64,000 bases of DNA from Novosphingobium chloroacetimidivorans (GTDB taxonomy: Bacteria; Pseudomonadota; Alphaproteobacteria; Sphingomonadales; Sphingomonadaceae). How positions within the stretch are numbered: the first letter of the stretch is position 1; the number at the start of each line of letters is the position of its first letter. The stretch lies in contig NZ_JACHLR010000004.1 of NCBI RefSeq assembly GCF_014204535.1, positions 1 to 64,000 on the forward strand, given 5' to 3'. Position numbers and translations under genes: made by a program. Positions 1-10,569 of this stretch are shown in pieces. The notes below the pieces were generated by a model. The model was not told the origin of the DNA. It worked only from the letters and a program-made list of their open reading frames with translations, and did not search any database.

Positions 1-91
1 GCTCCGGGCTGGAAGTGCAGTGTGTCGCATCCAGGCGGGATAGTGCGTCGCATCGAGGGTGCAGGCGCCCGTCTCTAGGCGCCGGCCGCAT

Positions 92-131
92 GGTGCGGGG
101 TTGGTCGAGCGATGCACCGCTCACCCGCACC
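92..131. other. Imperfect hairpin in leading non-coding stretch
   Basis: Bases 92-99 (GGTGCGGG) pair with 124-131 (CCCGCACC), and an inner GAGCG/CGCTC stem lies in the loop. It sits in the 215 bases downstream of the leftward pgm stop. It may act as a pgm terminator or as part of a repeat, but there is no T-run. I see no gene in bases 1-215. Confidence 0.35.
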
Positions 132-215
132 CGCCGTGTACCGAAAGCCAAGCTTTCACCTGGCTCCAGTGCTGCGGCATGTAACCCAAATGGTTATGGA
201 TGTCAAGCCTGCACG

Positions 216-2096
<1,881 letters not shown>

Positions 2097-2118
2097 TCAT
2101 CTGCTGGAGGTTTTTGAC

Positions 2119-2865
2119 ATGAAGCAACTGGTCGCCTTCGACCTTGACGGCACTCTGGCCGAGAGCAAGCAGGCCCTGCTGGAGCCCATGGGCGAGGCGC
2201 TGGCCGACCTGCTCGACGTCGCGCATGTGGCGGTGATCTCCGGCGGTGACTGGCCGCAGTTCGAAAAGCAGGTCGCCAGCCGCCTGCCCGTGCGTGCCGA
2301 CCGCACGAAGTTGTGGCTGATGCCCACCACCGGCACCAAGCTCTACCGCTATCAGGATGGCGCCTGGACCACGATCTACGCCGAGCTGTTCGACGAGGCG
2401 CAGAAGGCGGCGATCCTGACCGCTTTCGACGCCTCGCTGGAAGCGACCGGCTTCGTGCCCGAGCAGACCTGGGGCGAGCGGATCGAGGATCGCGGTAGCC
2501 AGATTACCTTCTCCGCGCTTGGCCAGCAGGCGCCGATCGACGCCAAGGAGCATTGGGATCCCGACTTCGCCAAGCGCAAGGTGATCCAGGCCGACCTCAA
2601 GCAGCGCCTGCCGGGGCTGTCGATCAACATGGGCGGCGCGACCTCGATCGACATCACGCGCGAGGGTGTCGACAAGGCGTACGGCCTCAAGAAGCTGAGC
2701 GCGGAGAGCGGCATCCCGCTCGACGCGATGATGTTCATCGGCGACGCGATCTTCCCGGGCGGCAACGACTACCCCGCGCAGCAGCTGGGGCTGGACGTCG
2801 TGCGGGTGAAGAACCCCGAGGGCACCCTGACGGCCATCGCCGCGATCGTGGGCTGCCTGAAGTAG
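2119..2865 (+). CDS. HAD-superfamily (IIB) hydrolase, phosphomannomutase-like
   Basis: Protein of 248 aa with the HAD nucleophile motif [10 protein letters not shown] at residues 6-15, where the first Asp is the predicted phospho-acceptor. A cap-type middle region follows, then the C-terminal metal motif [19 protein letters not shown] members of this type resemble eukaryotic phosphomannomutase and sucrose/trehalose phosphatases, so the substrate is probably a sugar phosphate; the exact one cannot be read from sequence. CTGGAGG at 2104-2110 lies well placed before the ATG. The gene is divergent from pgm, which fits a role in hexose-phosphate metabolism. Confidence 0.85.
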   Translation: MKQLVAFDLDGTLAESKQALLEPMGEALADLLDVAHVAVISGGDWPQFEKQVASRLPVRADRTKLWLMPTTGTKLYRYQDGAWTTIYAELFDEAQKAAILTAFDASLEATGFVPEQTWGERIEDRGSQITFSALGQQAPIDAKEHWDPDFAKRKVIQADLKQRLPGLSINMGGATSIDITREGVDKAYGLKKLSAESGIPLDAMMFIGDAIFPGGNDYPAQQLGLDVVRVKNPEGTLTAIAAIVGCLK

Positions 2866-2875
2866 GAATGGGATC

Positions 2876-2899
2876 GGCGCCGGCCGCGCGGCCGGCGCC
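2876..2899. terminator. 24-bp perfect palindrome after the HAD gene
   Basis: Two 12-base halves (GGCGCCGGCCGC and its complement) meet without a loop ten bases after the stop codon. There is no T-run, so if it ends transcription it is not a classical intrinsic terminator. The remaining bases up to accD show no gene. Confidence 0.5.
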
Positions 2900-3064
2900 G
2901 CGAGGTCGGCCTTGTCGAGCTCATGTGCAGGGATCGCGTCGGTTCCCCCTTGCGGGGAGGATCTACGCATTGAGTTCTCTGCCGATTTGCATCGCCCCAG
3001 CGATACGCCTATGGGGTCCGACCGCGTCGACCCAACGGCGCAGAAGAACATGGCGTCGCAAGGC

Positions 3065-3913
3065 ATGAGCTGGATCACCAAGGTACGCAATTCGCTGGGC
3101 TCGCTCGGCAAGCGCGACACGCCGGACAACCTGTGGGTGAAGTGCCCCGGTTGCCAGGAGATGGTGTTCACCCAGGCCTGGCAGGACAACCTCTCGGTCT
3201 GCCCGCGCTGCGCGTACCATGGCCGCATCGGCGCGCAGGCGCGCTTCAGCCAGGTGCTCGACCCCGGCTTCGCGATCCTGACGGCGCCCAGCGTGCCCGA
3301 AAACCCGCTGAACTTCCGCGACAGCAAGAAGTACTCCGACCGCCTCAAGGCTGCGCGCGCCGCCAACCCCTACCCCGACGCACTGACTGCGGCCGAGGGC
3401 GCCATCGACGGCCAGCCGGTGGTGCTCGCCGTCCAGGACTTCGCCTTCATGGGCGGCTCGATGGGCATGGCGGTGGGCGAGGCTTTCGTCCGCGCCGTGG
3501 AGCGCGCGATCGAACGGCGCTGCGGCTTCGTGATGTTCACCGCGGCCGGCGGCGCGCGCATGCAGGAGGGTATCCTTTCCCTCATGCAGATGCCCAAGAC
3601 CACCGTCGCGCTGCGTCGCCTGAGCCGCGCCGGCCTGCCCTACTTGGTCGTGCTGACCGATCCCACCACCGGCGGCGTCACCGCCAGCTATGCCATGCTG
3701 GGCGACGTTCACATCGCCGAGCCCGGCGCGCTGATCGGCTTCGCCGGCCAGCGCGTCATCCGCGACACGATCCGCGAAAAGCTGCCCGAAGGCTTCCAGC
3801 GCGCCGAATACCTGCGCGAACACGGCATGGTCGACCTCGTCGTCGACCGCCACGAGTTGAAGGCGACACTGGCGCGCCTGCTCGATTATCTGACCCGAAA
3901 GGACGTAGCGTGA
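3065..3913 (+). CDS. accD: Acetyl-CoA carboxylase carboxyltransferase, beta subunit
   Basis: The beta subunit pairs with AccA to transfer the carboxyl group from biotin to acetyl-CoA, the committed step of fatty-acid synthesis. The 282-aa product carries the N-terminal C4 zinc ribbon (Cys27, Cys30, Cys46, Cys49) followed by a crotonase-like carboxyltransferase domain with [10 protein letters not shown] and [13 protein letters not shown]. The ATG at 3065 gives the family-typical MSWI start; an ATG at 3050 and a longer frame to 2912 lack family similarity. The stop overlaps the GTG start of accB by four bases (GTGA), so the two are translationally coupled. Confidence 0.95.
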   Translation: MSWITKVRNSLGSLGKRDTPDNLWVKCPGCQEMVFTQAWQDNLSVCPRCAYHGRIGAQARFSQVLDPGFAILTAPSVPENPLNFRDSKKYSDRLKAARAANPYPDALTAAEGAIDGQPVVLAVQDFAFMGGSMGMAVGEAFVRAVERAIERRCGFVMFTAAGGARMQEGILSLMQMPKTTVALRRLSRAGLPYLVVLTDPTTGGVTASYAMLGDVHIAEPGALIGFAGQRVIRDTIREKLPEGFQRAEYLREHGMVDLVVDRHELKATLARLLDYLTRKDVA

Positions 3914-4362
3914 ACATCGACAGCGCCCTCGTGCGCGAGCTGGCCGAGCTGCTGGCCGCCACCGGCCTCACCGAGATCGAAGTGGAAGACGGCGAGCGCA
4001 AGATCCGCGTCGTGCGCCAGCTCGCGCCCGTGATGGCGAGCGTCGCCGCACCGGCTCCCTTGGCCGCTCCGGCACCGGTCCCGTACAACGATCCGATTGA
4101 TACCCCTTCAGCCGCAGCTGCAGCCCCGATCGACGCTGTGAAGTCGCCGATGGTCGGCACGGTCTACCTCGCCGCCGAACCCGGCGCGGCGAACTTCGCC
4201 AGCGTGGGCCAGCAGGTCAAGGCCGGCGACGTGCTGCTGATCGTGGAGGCCATGAAGGTGATGAACCAGATCACCGCGCCCAAGTCAGGCACCGTGCAGG
4301 CGATCCTGGTCGAGAACGGCCAGCCGGTCGAGTACGACCAGCCACTGGTGGTGATCGGCTGA
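3910..4362 (+). CDS. accB: Biotin carboxyl carrier protein of acetyl-CoA carboxylase
   Basis: Swinging-arm subunit (150 aa) carrying biotin between AccC and the AccDA transferase. It has an N-terminal helical segment, an Ala/Pro-rich linker at about residues 40-75, and a C-terminal biotinyl domain with EAMKVMNQ, in which Lys116 is the predicted biotinylation site. It starts with GTG inside the accD stop (GTGA) and ends two bases before accC. In many alphaproteobacteria accB follows aroQ; here it follows accD. Confidence 0.95.
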   Translation: MNIDSALVRELAELLAATGLTEIEVEDGERKIRVVRQLAPVMASVAAPAPLAAPAPVPYNDPIDTPSAAAAAPIDAVKSPMVGTVYLAAEPGAANFASVGQQVKAGDVLLIVEAMKVMNQITAPKSGTVQAILVENGQPVEYDQPLVVIG

Positions 4363-4364
4363 CC

Positions 4365-5729
4365 ATGGCGAGCGTCGACCGGCCCATCAGGCGCCTCCTG
4401 ATCGCCAATCGCGGCGAGATCGCGCTGCGTATCCACCGCGCCGCGCGCGAGATGGGGATCGAGACGGTGGCGGTGCACTCCACCGCCGATGCCGACGCCA
4501 TGCACGTGCGCCTGGCCGACCACGCGGTCTGCATCGGGCCGCCGGCCGCCAAGGACAGCTATCTCAACGTCGCCGCGATCATCTCGGCCGCCGAGATCAC
4601 GCAGGCCGACGCGATCCATCCCGGCTATGGCTTCCTGTCCGAGAACGCGCAGTTCGCCGAGATCGTCGAGGCGCACGGGCTGATCTGGGTCGGCCCCAAG
4701 CCCGAGCACATCCGCACCATGGGCGACAAGGTGGAGGCCAAGCGCACCGCCGGCGCCCTCGGGCTGCCGCTGGTCCCCGGCTCGGACGGCGCGATCGAGG
4801 ATGTGGCCGAGGCCAAGGCGCTGGCCGAACGGATCGGCTATCCGGTGCTGATCAAGGCGGCCTCGGGCGGCGGCGGGCGCGGCATGAAGGTGGTCCAGCA
4901 TGCCGACGAGCTGGAAAGCCAGATGGGCCAGGCCCGCTCCGAGGCGAAGGCCGCCTTCGGTGACGCCACCGTCTACATGGAAAAGTACCTCGGCAACCCG
5001 CGCCACATCGAATTCCAGATCTTCGGCGACGGCAAGGGCGAGGCGATCCACCTGGGCGAGCGCGACTGCTCGCTCCAGCGCCGCCACCAGAAGGTGCTGG
5101 AGGAGGCTCCCTCCCCCGTCATCACCCCCGAAGAGCGCGAGCGCATGGGCGGAATCGTGGCGAAGGCGATGGCCGACATGGCCTATCGCGGTGCCGGCAC
5201 GATCGAGTTCCTGTGGGAAGCGGGCGCGTTCTACTTCATCGAGATGAACACCCGCCTTCAGGTGGAGCATCCGGTGACCGAGGCGATCACCGGAATCGAC
5301 CTGGTGCGCGAACAGATCCGCGTGGCGGAGGGCCACCCGCTGACCTTCACCCAGGAGCAGGTCCAGTTCCGCGGCCACTCGATCGAGTGCCGCATCAACG
5401 CCGAGGATGCCTGGACCTTCGCGCCCTCACCCGGGCTGGTGCAGAACTATCATGCGGCCGGCGGCCTCAACGTGCGCGTCGATAGCGGGTTGTACGCCGG
5501 CTACCGCGTGCCGCCCTACTACGATTCGATGATCGCCAAGCTGATCGTCTCGGGCCGCACCCGCGAAGGCTGCATCATGCGCCTCAAGCGCGCGCTGGAG
5601 GAGATGGTGATCGACGGGGTGAAGACCTCGATCCCCTTGCACCAGGCGCTGATGGACGAGCCCGACTTCCGTTCGGGCGACTACACGATCAAGTGGCTCG
5701 AAGAGTGGTTGGCGGAGCGCTCCGCATGA
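4365..5729 (+). CDS. accC: Biotin carboxylase subunit of acetyl-CoA carboxylase
   Basis: ATP-grasp enzyme that carboxylates AccB-bound biotin with bicarbonate. The 454-aa length is typical. Visible are the N-terminal [14 protein letters not shown], the glycine-rich ATP loop [10 protein letters not shown], the catalytic [21 protein letters not shown] stretch, [13 protein letters not shown], and the C-terminal domain with DSMIAKLIV. It begins two bases after the accB stop. A 250-bp inverted-repeat element separates it from accA. Confidence 0.96.
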   Translation: MASVDRPIRRLLIANRGEIALRIHRAAREMGIETVAVHSTADADAMHVRLADHAVCIGPPAAKDSYLNVAAIISAAEITQADAIHPGYGFLSENAQFAEIVEAHGLIWVGPKPEHIRTMGDKVEAKRTAGALGLPLVPGSDGAIEDVAEAKALAERIGYPVLIKAASGGGGRGMKVVQHADELESQMGQARSEAKAAFGDATVYMEKYLGNPRHIEFQIFGDGKGEAIHLGERDCSLQRRHQKVLEEAPSPVITPEERERMGGIVAKAMADMAYRGAGTIEFLWEAGAFYFIEMNTRLQVEHPVTEAITGIDLVREQIRVAEGHPLTFTQEQVQFRGHSIECRINAEDAWTFAPSPGLVQNYHAAGGLNVRVDSGLYAGYRVPPYYDSMIAKLIVSGRTREGCIMRLKRALEEMVIDGVKTSIPLHQALMDEPDFRSGDYTIKWLEEWLAERSA

Positions 5730-5731
5730 GC

Positions 5732-5982
5732 GGGTTCACGCGGAGGCGCGGAGACGCGGAGAAAAAGGAACTGGCGCGCGCAGAGGCGCAAAGGCGCGGA
5801 GAGGGCGTTGAGCGCCGCAGGCCCCTGCGCCGATCTGGCCTTACGCTCGCCGCAACGTCGAAGGAGAAGGCGGCTTTGCCGCAAGCTTCTCTCTTCTTTC
5901 CTCCTCTGCGCCTCTGCGACTCTGCGCGCGCAATCCCTGCTCTTACTTCTTCCTCCGCGTCTCCGCGCCTCCGCGTGAAACC
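5732..5982. repeat. Nested inverted-repeat element between accC and accA (family E)
   Basis: The outer arms 5732-5762 and 5952-5982 are near-perfect complements built from GGAGGCGCGGAGACGCGGAG units. A second inner pair of arms is made of GCAGAGGCGC-type units (about 5775-5803 and 5900-5931). The element fills almost the whole accC-accA gap. ORFs through it read as Arg-rich low-complexity peptides (RRRGDAE...) and are not real genes. I recognise this as a type of dispersed repeat seen in several bacterial genomes; its mobility mechanism is not evident here. Confidence 0.8.
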
Positions 5983-6000
5983 CTTTGCCGGAGCGACGGC

Positions 6001-6948
6001 ATGATCAGCTTCCTCGACTTCGAAAAGCCCATCGCCGAGCTCGAAGCCCGTATCGCCGAACTGCGCACGACGGCCGAATCCGGCCAACTCGACCTCGCCG
6101 CCGAGATCGACAAGCTCGAGAAGAAGAGCGCCGCCCTGCTCAAGGGTACGTACGGCAAGCTGTCCCCCTGGCAGAAGACGCAAGTCGCGCGCCATCCGCA
6201 GCGGCCGCATTTCCTCGATTACGTGCGCCTCATGTTTACCGACTTTATCCCGCTAGCCGGCGATCGCCGCTTCGGCGAGGACGAGGCGATCCTGGGCGGA
6301 CCGGCGCGGCTGAACGGGCGCAAGGTCATGCTGATCGGGCATGAGAAGGGCAACGACACCGCGAGTCGCCTCAAGCACAACTTCGGCATGGGCAAGCCCG
6401 AAGGCTACCGCAAGGCCATCCGGCTGATGGAGATGGCGGGCAAGTTCGGCCTGCCGGTGGTGACGCTGGTCGACACGGCCGGCGCCTTTCCCGGCGTCGA
6501 GGCGGAAGAGCGTGGCCAGTCCGAAGCCATCGCGCGGGCGACCGAGGCGTGCCTGTCGCTGCCGGTGCCGATGGTCGCGGCGATCGTCGGCGAAGGCGGC
6601 TCGGGCGGCGCGGTGGCGATCGCCAGCGCCGAGCGGGTGCTGATGCTGGAGCATGCGGTCTACTCGGTGATCTCGCCCGAGGGCGCATCCTCGATCCTGT
6701 GGCGTACGCCGGAAAAGGCGGCGGATGCGGCCGAGGCGATGAAGGTGACGGCGCAGGACCTGCTGGCCTTGCGCGTGATCGACCGGATCGTGCCCGAACC
6801 ACTCGGCGGTGCCCACCGCGATGCTGGCGCGGCAGCAGCGGCGCTGAGCAGCGCGATCGGGGAGGAACTGGATGGGCTGACTGGGCTATCTGCGGATGAG
6901 CTGACCGAGCGGCGAGAGGAACGGTTCCTGCGCATCGGGCGACTTTGA
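6001..6948 (+). CDS. accA: Acetyl-CoA carboxylase carboxyltransferase, alpha subunit
   Basis: Alpha subunit of the acetyl-CoA carboxyltransferase, acting with AccD. The 315 aa match the family length. The N-terminal coiled region (FEKPIAELEARIAELR) is followed by the core with KPEGYRKAIRLM, DTAGAFPGVEAEERGQSEAIA and GEGGSGGAVAI, the oxyanion-hole and biotin-site segments. The ATG lies after the repeat element, with no strong Shine-Dalgarno sequence visible; transcription may read through from accDBC or begin within the repeat. Confidence 0.95.
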   Translation: MISFLDFEKPIAELEARIAELRTTAESGQLDLAAEIDKLEKKSAALLKGTYGKLSPWQKTQVARHPQRPHFLDYVRLMFTDFIPLAGDRRFGEDEAILGGPARLNGRKVMLIGHEKGNDTASRLKHNFGMGKPEGYRKAIRLMEMAGKFGLPVVTLVDTAGAFPGVEAEERGQSEAIARATEACLSLPVPMVAAIVGEGGSGGAVAIASAERVLMLEHAVYSVISPEGASSILWRTPEKAADAAEAMKVTAQDLLALRVIDRIVPEPLGGAHRDAGAAAAALSSAIGEELDGLTGLSADELTERREERFLRIGRL

Positions 6949-6959
6949 CTTGGCGTCAG

Positions 6960-7074
6960 GCGTCGACCCGGGCTTGACCCGGGTCCGGTTTCGGCAACTC
7001 GAGAGCTCTCAGAAGCGCGCCAAGCGAACTCGCGACATGGCGGAACCGGACCCGGGTCGAGCCCGGGTCGACGC
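6960..7074. repeat. Palindromic intergenic repeat, family A copy 1
   Basis: Arms of about 35 bases (6960-6994 and 7040-7074) containing GACCCGGGTCCGGTTTCGG and its complement flank a variable 45-base centre. It lies between the convergent accA and metallophosphoesterase genes. Related copies are at 20146-20254 and 28128-28236. It may serve as a bidirectional terminator. Confidence 0.85.
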
Positions 7075-7086
7075 TGACCCTCTACG

Positions 7087-7959
7087 TCAATGCACCGGCG
7101 GATCGACCGGCGGCACCGCGGCGACCGGCGATACCGGCTCCTCCGGGCTGCGCGGCGGCAGGGCGTCCTTGGGCACGTCGTCGATCTGCATGTCGGGCGT
7201 CGCGACCTTTTCCAGGTTGCGCGCCTCGACGACGACCTTGGTGCCGTCGATGGTGATCTGGTTGAAGCTGCACGGCGTCGAGCGCACCCGCTTGGACAAG
7301 GTGCCCGCGCCGATCATGCGCACCGGCCCCGACGGGGTCTGCTCGATCAGGTCGAACGGATCGTGCACGTGGCCCGTCAACACGCCCAGCACCTTGCGCC
7401 TGGCCAGTTCCTCCAGCGCCCGAGAGCCGCGCTTGGTCAGCACGTTGCCGCGTGAGTTGACCTCCACCAGCGGATGATGCGCGGTGACCAGCACCGGGGT
7501 GCCCTCCGGCAAGGCATCGATCATCGCCAGCGTCTTCTTGAGCGCAGGCCGGGTAATCCAGCCGCGCGACCAGTTGGTGCGCCACTGCGCGCGCGCCGTG
7601 GTCTTCAACGGCACGATGGCGAGGCCGCCCAGGTCCAGCTCGCGCTCCAGCACCGCTTCGATGCCGCGGAAGCGCTTGTAGGGATCGAGGAAGCGCTCGA
7701 TCGGGTTGAAGTACGGCATGTCGTGATTGCCGATCTCCACCGTCACCGGCACGTCGAGCGAACTGATCCACTTGCACGCGGCGATGAACTCCTTGTGCCG
7801 CGCGCGCATGGTGAGGTCGCCGGTGATCGCCACGGCGTCCGGCCGCTCGGAGCCGATGCAGTCCTCTACCCAGGCGAGCGCTGCCGGATCTTCGAGGCCG
7901 AAGTGAATGTCCGAGATGTGGAACAGCTTGATCGGACCCGCCTTCGCCGCCTGGCGCAT
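7087..7959 (-). CDS. Calcineurin-like metallophosphoesterase
   Basis: Protein of 290 aa with the ordered metallophosphoesterase motifs SDIHFG, TGDL, GNHD, AHHP and GHVHDPFD, which together bind two metals and cut phosphomono- or diesters. A Pro-rich tail ends the protein. Substrate unknown; related proteins act on cyclic nucleotides, UDP-sugars or nucleic acids. The frame is open to 8058, but the ATG at 7959 has TAAGGCGGG before it, overlapping the stop of the upstream lipid-kinase gene, so I prefer it. An ATG at 7980 is an alternative. It probably forms an operon with the kinase gene. Confidence 0.85.
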   Translation of the reverse strand: MRQAAKAGPIKLFHISDIHFGLEDPAALAWVEDCIGSERPDAVAITGDLTMRARHKEFIAACKWISSLDVPVTVEIGNHDMPYFNPIERFLDPYKRFRGIEAVLERELDLGGLAIVPLKTTARAQWRTNWSRGWITRPALKKTLAMIDALPEGTPVLVTAHHPLVEVNSRGNVLTKRGSRALEELARRKVLGVLTGHVHDPFDLIEQTPSGPVRMIGAGTLSKRVRSTPCSFNQITIDGTKVVVEARNLEKVATPDMQIDDVPKDALPPRSPEEPVSPVAAVPPVDPPVH

Positions 7960-7969
7960 ATCGCCCGCC

Positions 7970-8863
7970 TTACCGTGCATCGGCCGTGGCCCAGAAGTCG
8001 ACACGGCTGGTTCCCAATTCGAACTCCTCTTCCACGCCGCCCTCGTACGATTCACCATCGATCAGCAGGCCCATCGGCTCCTTGTCGGAACTGGCGAGAC
8101 GCATCTTGGTGTGTCGGCCTAGCGGCTCGTTGGGACCATTACGGAAGTCACGTTGCAGCAGGGCGACACCCTGGCGCGCATAGTCCGCCAGCGATGCCGT
8201 GTAATAGCCCGCGCCCTCGATTCCATCGTCGCGCGGAGTGAGCGTGATGGCGGTGTAGCCTTCCTCCCGCCCGCAATCGACATCCAGGCACAGGACCTTG
8301 GCCCCGCCGGTGGACGAGGAGATCGCCTCGCTCGCGGTGCTGACCAGGTCCTTCAGGTTCGGCTCGCGCATCGCCTCGCGCACGTCGGCCCAGGCGGTGC
8401 CGGGGCCGGCCAGAGCGCCCGTCAGGCCGATCGCATGACGCGATTGCAAGACCGTGGGCCGGACGCGCTGAACCAGACCGCCCCGGAAGCGGGCGACGAT
8501 CTCGGGCGCGGTGGCATCGCCGTGGAGGCGGCGGGCGAGCATGTTCATCGTGCCGCCAGGGAGCGGCAGGACCGCGCCCTGCCAGCCGTCGAGACCCGCG
8601 ACCACCGAGCTGATCGTCCCGTCGCCGGCAAAGATGGCGATGGTGTCGGCGCCCGCCGAGTCGAGATCGCCCGGGCCGGGAGCATCGTCACGTGGGAAGC
8701 AGGTGTCGCCGACGAGGCTGATCCCGGCCGTCCCGAATGCGTCCCGTAACGCTGCGAGGGCATCGTCGTCGTTGCTGCCGCTGGACTTGTTGTGGACCAG
8801 CCAGACCTTTGCGGCTTGGGAGCCTGCGTCGGGGCTTGCGGCGGGTGCGCTGGGGTCGGTCAT
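7970..8863 (-). CDS. Diacylglycerol kinase-family lipid kinase
   Basis: A 297-aa protein with the DAGK catalytic signature: FAGDGTISSVV around residue 80 and LPGGTMNMLARRL around residue 103. Family members (DgkB, YegS, sphingosine kinase-like) phosphorylate lipids with ATP at the membrane. The exact lipid cannot be told; sphingolipids are abundant in Sphingomonadales, so a sphingoid substrate is possible but is inference. Its stop lies 10 bases before the metallophosphoesterase start. Confidence 0.85.
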   Translation of the reverse strand: MTDPSAPAASPDAGSQAAKVWLVHNKSSGSNDDDALAALRDAFGTAGISLVGDTCFPRDDAPGPGDLDSAGADTIAIFAGDGTISSVVAGLDGWQGAVLPLPGGTMNMLARRLHGDATAPEIVARFRGGLVQRVRPTVLQSRHAIGLTGALAGPGTAWADVREAMREPNLKDLVSTASEAISSSTGGAKVLCLDVDCGREEGYTAITLTPRDDGIEGAGYYTASLADYARQGVALLQRDFRNGPNEPLGRHTKMRLASSDKEPMGLLIDGESYEGGVEEEFELGTSRVDFWATADAR

Positions 8864-8900
8864 GCCGCTGCAAACCGGGAGCGGGCATGCAAGTTCCCCA

Positions 8901-9167
8901 TCACGCCTTGCCCGAGAGAATAAGCCACGCGGCCAGCCCGTTCATCGCGCTGTAGCCCAAGTATGCAGTCGCCCATCCGGTCGAGCCGACCGACACCATC
9001 CACAGCGCGCCGAGCAGCAGCGCGAACTCCACGATCAGGCTCATGCGGCCGCCCAGCAGCTGGAAAGGCCGCGGTACGAGGTCGACCAGCGGGTGCCCGC
9101 TTTCGAGCACCGCGCGATGCGCGGCGAAGTTGGCGATGCCGAGTAGGAAGACGATCACGATGGCCAT
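8901..9167 (-). CDS. Small membrane protein, unknown function
   Basis: 88 aa with three probable membrane segments: MAIVIVFLLGIANFAAH at the N-terminus, a central IVEFALLLGALWMVSV, and TAYLGYSAMNGLAAWLIL at the end. I recognise no family. It lies upstream of the lipid kinase on the same strand with a 37-base gap, so it may share its transcript. The start ATG has no strong ribosome-binding site. Confidence 0.65.
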   Translation of the reverse strand: MAIVIVFLLGIANFAAHRAVLESGHPLVDLVPRPFQLLGGRMSLIVEFALLLGALWMVSVGSTGWATAYLGYSAMNGLAAWLILSGKA

Positions 9168-9284
9168 CTGCGCAACCGATGTAGTGCCTCAGGCCGGCGC
9201 TGGCCAGCGGCAGCGCTGCGAATCATGGTGGGCACGCTCCCCATGCATTTCGTCGGCGCGGGAAAGCCGCTCGTCCGCCCCGCT

Positions 9285-9328
9285 CATCGCTCGTCGACCG
9301 CTGCCGCGCGGCAGTCGAGCACGCGATG
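9285..9328. promoter_or_regulatory. Hairpin in the leader of the first urcA gene
   Basis: CATCGC at 9285-9290 pairs with GCGATG at 9323-9328, and the interior contains the self-complementary CTGCCGCGCGGCAG. It lies about 90 bases upstream of the first urcA start. The leader of the second urcA gene (about 9790-9965) shares short motifs such as CGCTCGTCG and TTCGTCG. Confidence 0.4.
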
Positions 9329-9414
9329 CATGCCGGGGCGCCCTTGGGCACAACACACTCATCGAGCCGCTCACCGCCCCTTCGCAGCCGGCTCCACCGC
9401 AAGGGAGATTACCG

Positions 9415-9705
9415 ATGATCAAGACCGCACTGTTCGCCGCTGCCGCCGCTCTCGCCACCGCCGCCACTGCCGCGCCGGTCCTCGCCAGGGACGTCGTCGT
9501 GTCCTATGCCGACCTCGATCTCGCCAGCGAGAAGGGCCAGCGGGACTTCGCCCGCCGCATCGACCGCGCCGCCCGCAAGGCTTGCGAGTTCGAAGCCAAC
9601 GGCCGGCTTCCCAGCCACTCGTCCATGACCTGCTACCGCACGGCCCGAATCAAGGCGAAGACCGAGATGGCCTCGATCGTGGAGAACACCCGCCTCGGCG
9701 GCTAA
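9415..9705 (+). CDS. UrcA family secreted protein (copy 1)
   Basis: 96 aa with a signal peptide (MIKTALFAAAAALATAATAA, cut near ...VLARD) and the UrcA pattern V-YADLDLAS-KG--DFARRIDRAARKACE, plus two Cys that could form a periplasmic disulfide. UrcA proteins are small alphaproteobacterial exported proteins of unclear function. AAGGGAG at 9402-9408 is a good ribosome-binding site. It is followed by a strong terminator and then by a second urcA gene, so the pair looks duplicated but separately transcribed. Confidence 0.88.
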   Translation: MIKTALFAAAAALATAATAAPVLARDVVVSYADLDLASEKGQRDFARRIDRAARKACEFEANGRLPSHSSMTCYRTARIKAKTEMASIVENTRLGG

Positions 9706-9732
9706 GCCCTCCGAACGAGCCGACAATACCCA

Positions 9733-9758
9733 GGCGGGCCCAGGCGGCCCGCCTTTTT
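9733..9758 (+). terminator. Rho-independent terminator after first urcA
   Basis: Perfect 8-bp stem GGCGGGCC (9733-9740) with GGCCCGCC (9746-9753), a 5-base loop, and a TTTTT run at 9754-9758. Confidence 0.92.
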
Positions 9759-9965
9759 CGTTGTGCGCTTCGCCAGCGGATCGGCCTTTGAGCTTGCCCA
9801 TGCCGTTCGTCGATCCGCCAAGTCGCTCGTCGCCGCCCATGCATCCCGTCGAGCGTCGCCACACGATCGTCGAGCAGGACGTGCGCCGGACCGACGCGGG
9901 CGCCAGAACGGTTCCAACGAGCCGCCAACCGCATCGTCCGGCTCGATCAGCAGAGGACCAGACCC

Positions 9966-10265
9966 ATGATCAAGATCGCCCCCGTTGCCGCCGCCATCGC
10001 CGCAGCCGCCCTGGGCATCGCGGCTCCCGCTTTCGCCAACGACGTCACGGTGACCTACAAGGATCTCGATCTCTCGAGCGCCAAGGATCAGAAGACCCTC
10101 GCACGCCGCATGGACGCCGCTGCCAAGGCTGCGTGCGGCCTGGATGACACGACCACCGGATCGCGCCTTGTCCCGCCCTCCGCCAAGGCCTGCTACAAGG
10201 ACGCCAAGAGCCGCTCGCAAGCGACGCTCGCCACCCTCATCGGCGAAGCCCAGGTCGGCGGCTGA
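9966..10265 (+). CDS. UrcA family secreted protein (copy 2)
   Basis: 99 aa with a signal peptide ending near APAFAND and the same V-YKDLDLSSAKDQ--LARRMDAAAKAACG pattern as the neighbouring copy, including a conserved Cys pair. About half the mature residues match copy 1, consistent with an old tandem duplication. GAGGACC lies a few bases before the ATG. It has its own terminator downstream. Function unknown. Confidence 0.88.
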   Translation: MIKIAPVAAAIAAAALGIAAPAFANDVTVTYKDLDLSSAKDQKTLARRMDAAAKAACGLDDTTTGSRLVPPSAKACYKDAKSRSQATLATLIGEAQVGG

Positions 10266-10336
10266 GCTCACGTTACCGTCGGGGACCACGCGCCTCCGAC
10301 CCACGACGTCCCTTAGAACAGAAACCGGATACAGAC

Positions 10337-10366
10337 TGGCGGGCTCGCAAGGGTCCGCCATTTTCT
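10337..10366 (+). terminator. Rho-independent terminator after second urcA
   Basis: TGGCGGG (10337-10343) pairs with TCCGCCA (10354-10360), followed by TTTTCTT. It ends the second urcA transcript about 70 bases after the stop. Confidence 0.85.
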
Positions 10367-10406
10367 TGTTTGAAATCAGAGTGGACGGACGATGCACTTG
10401 GCGGAT

Positions 10407-10496
10407 CGTCATCCTCGCGAACGCGGGGATCCATCTCCTGAGGCTCGCATCAAAGGAACCACCTGGGGATGGATTCCCGCCTTCGCGGGAATGATG
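10407..10496. repeat. 90-bp palindromic repeat, family B copy 1
   Basis: It begins CGTCATCCTCGCGAACGCGGGGAT and ends with GATTCCCGCCTTCGCGGGAATGAT, each end itself palindromic and the two ends mutually inverted. The same 90-base length recurs at 12722-12811 and 60131-60220. It lies in the roughly 300-base gap between urcA copy 2 and the LytTR regulator; I see no gene in that gap. Confidence 0.88.
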
Positions 10497-10569
10497 AAGA
10501 TAGAAGCGACGAAGATAGAGGGGACGAGAAAGACCTTCTGCTGCCTCGATCTCACGTCATCCTGATTTA

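Noticed and set aside
5689..6210. Open frames through the repeat between accC and accA
   Set aside because: Low-complexity Arg-rich translations produced by the repeat units; no start signal or family.
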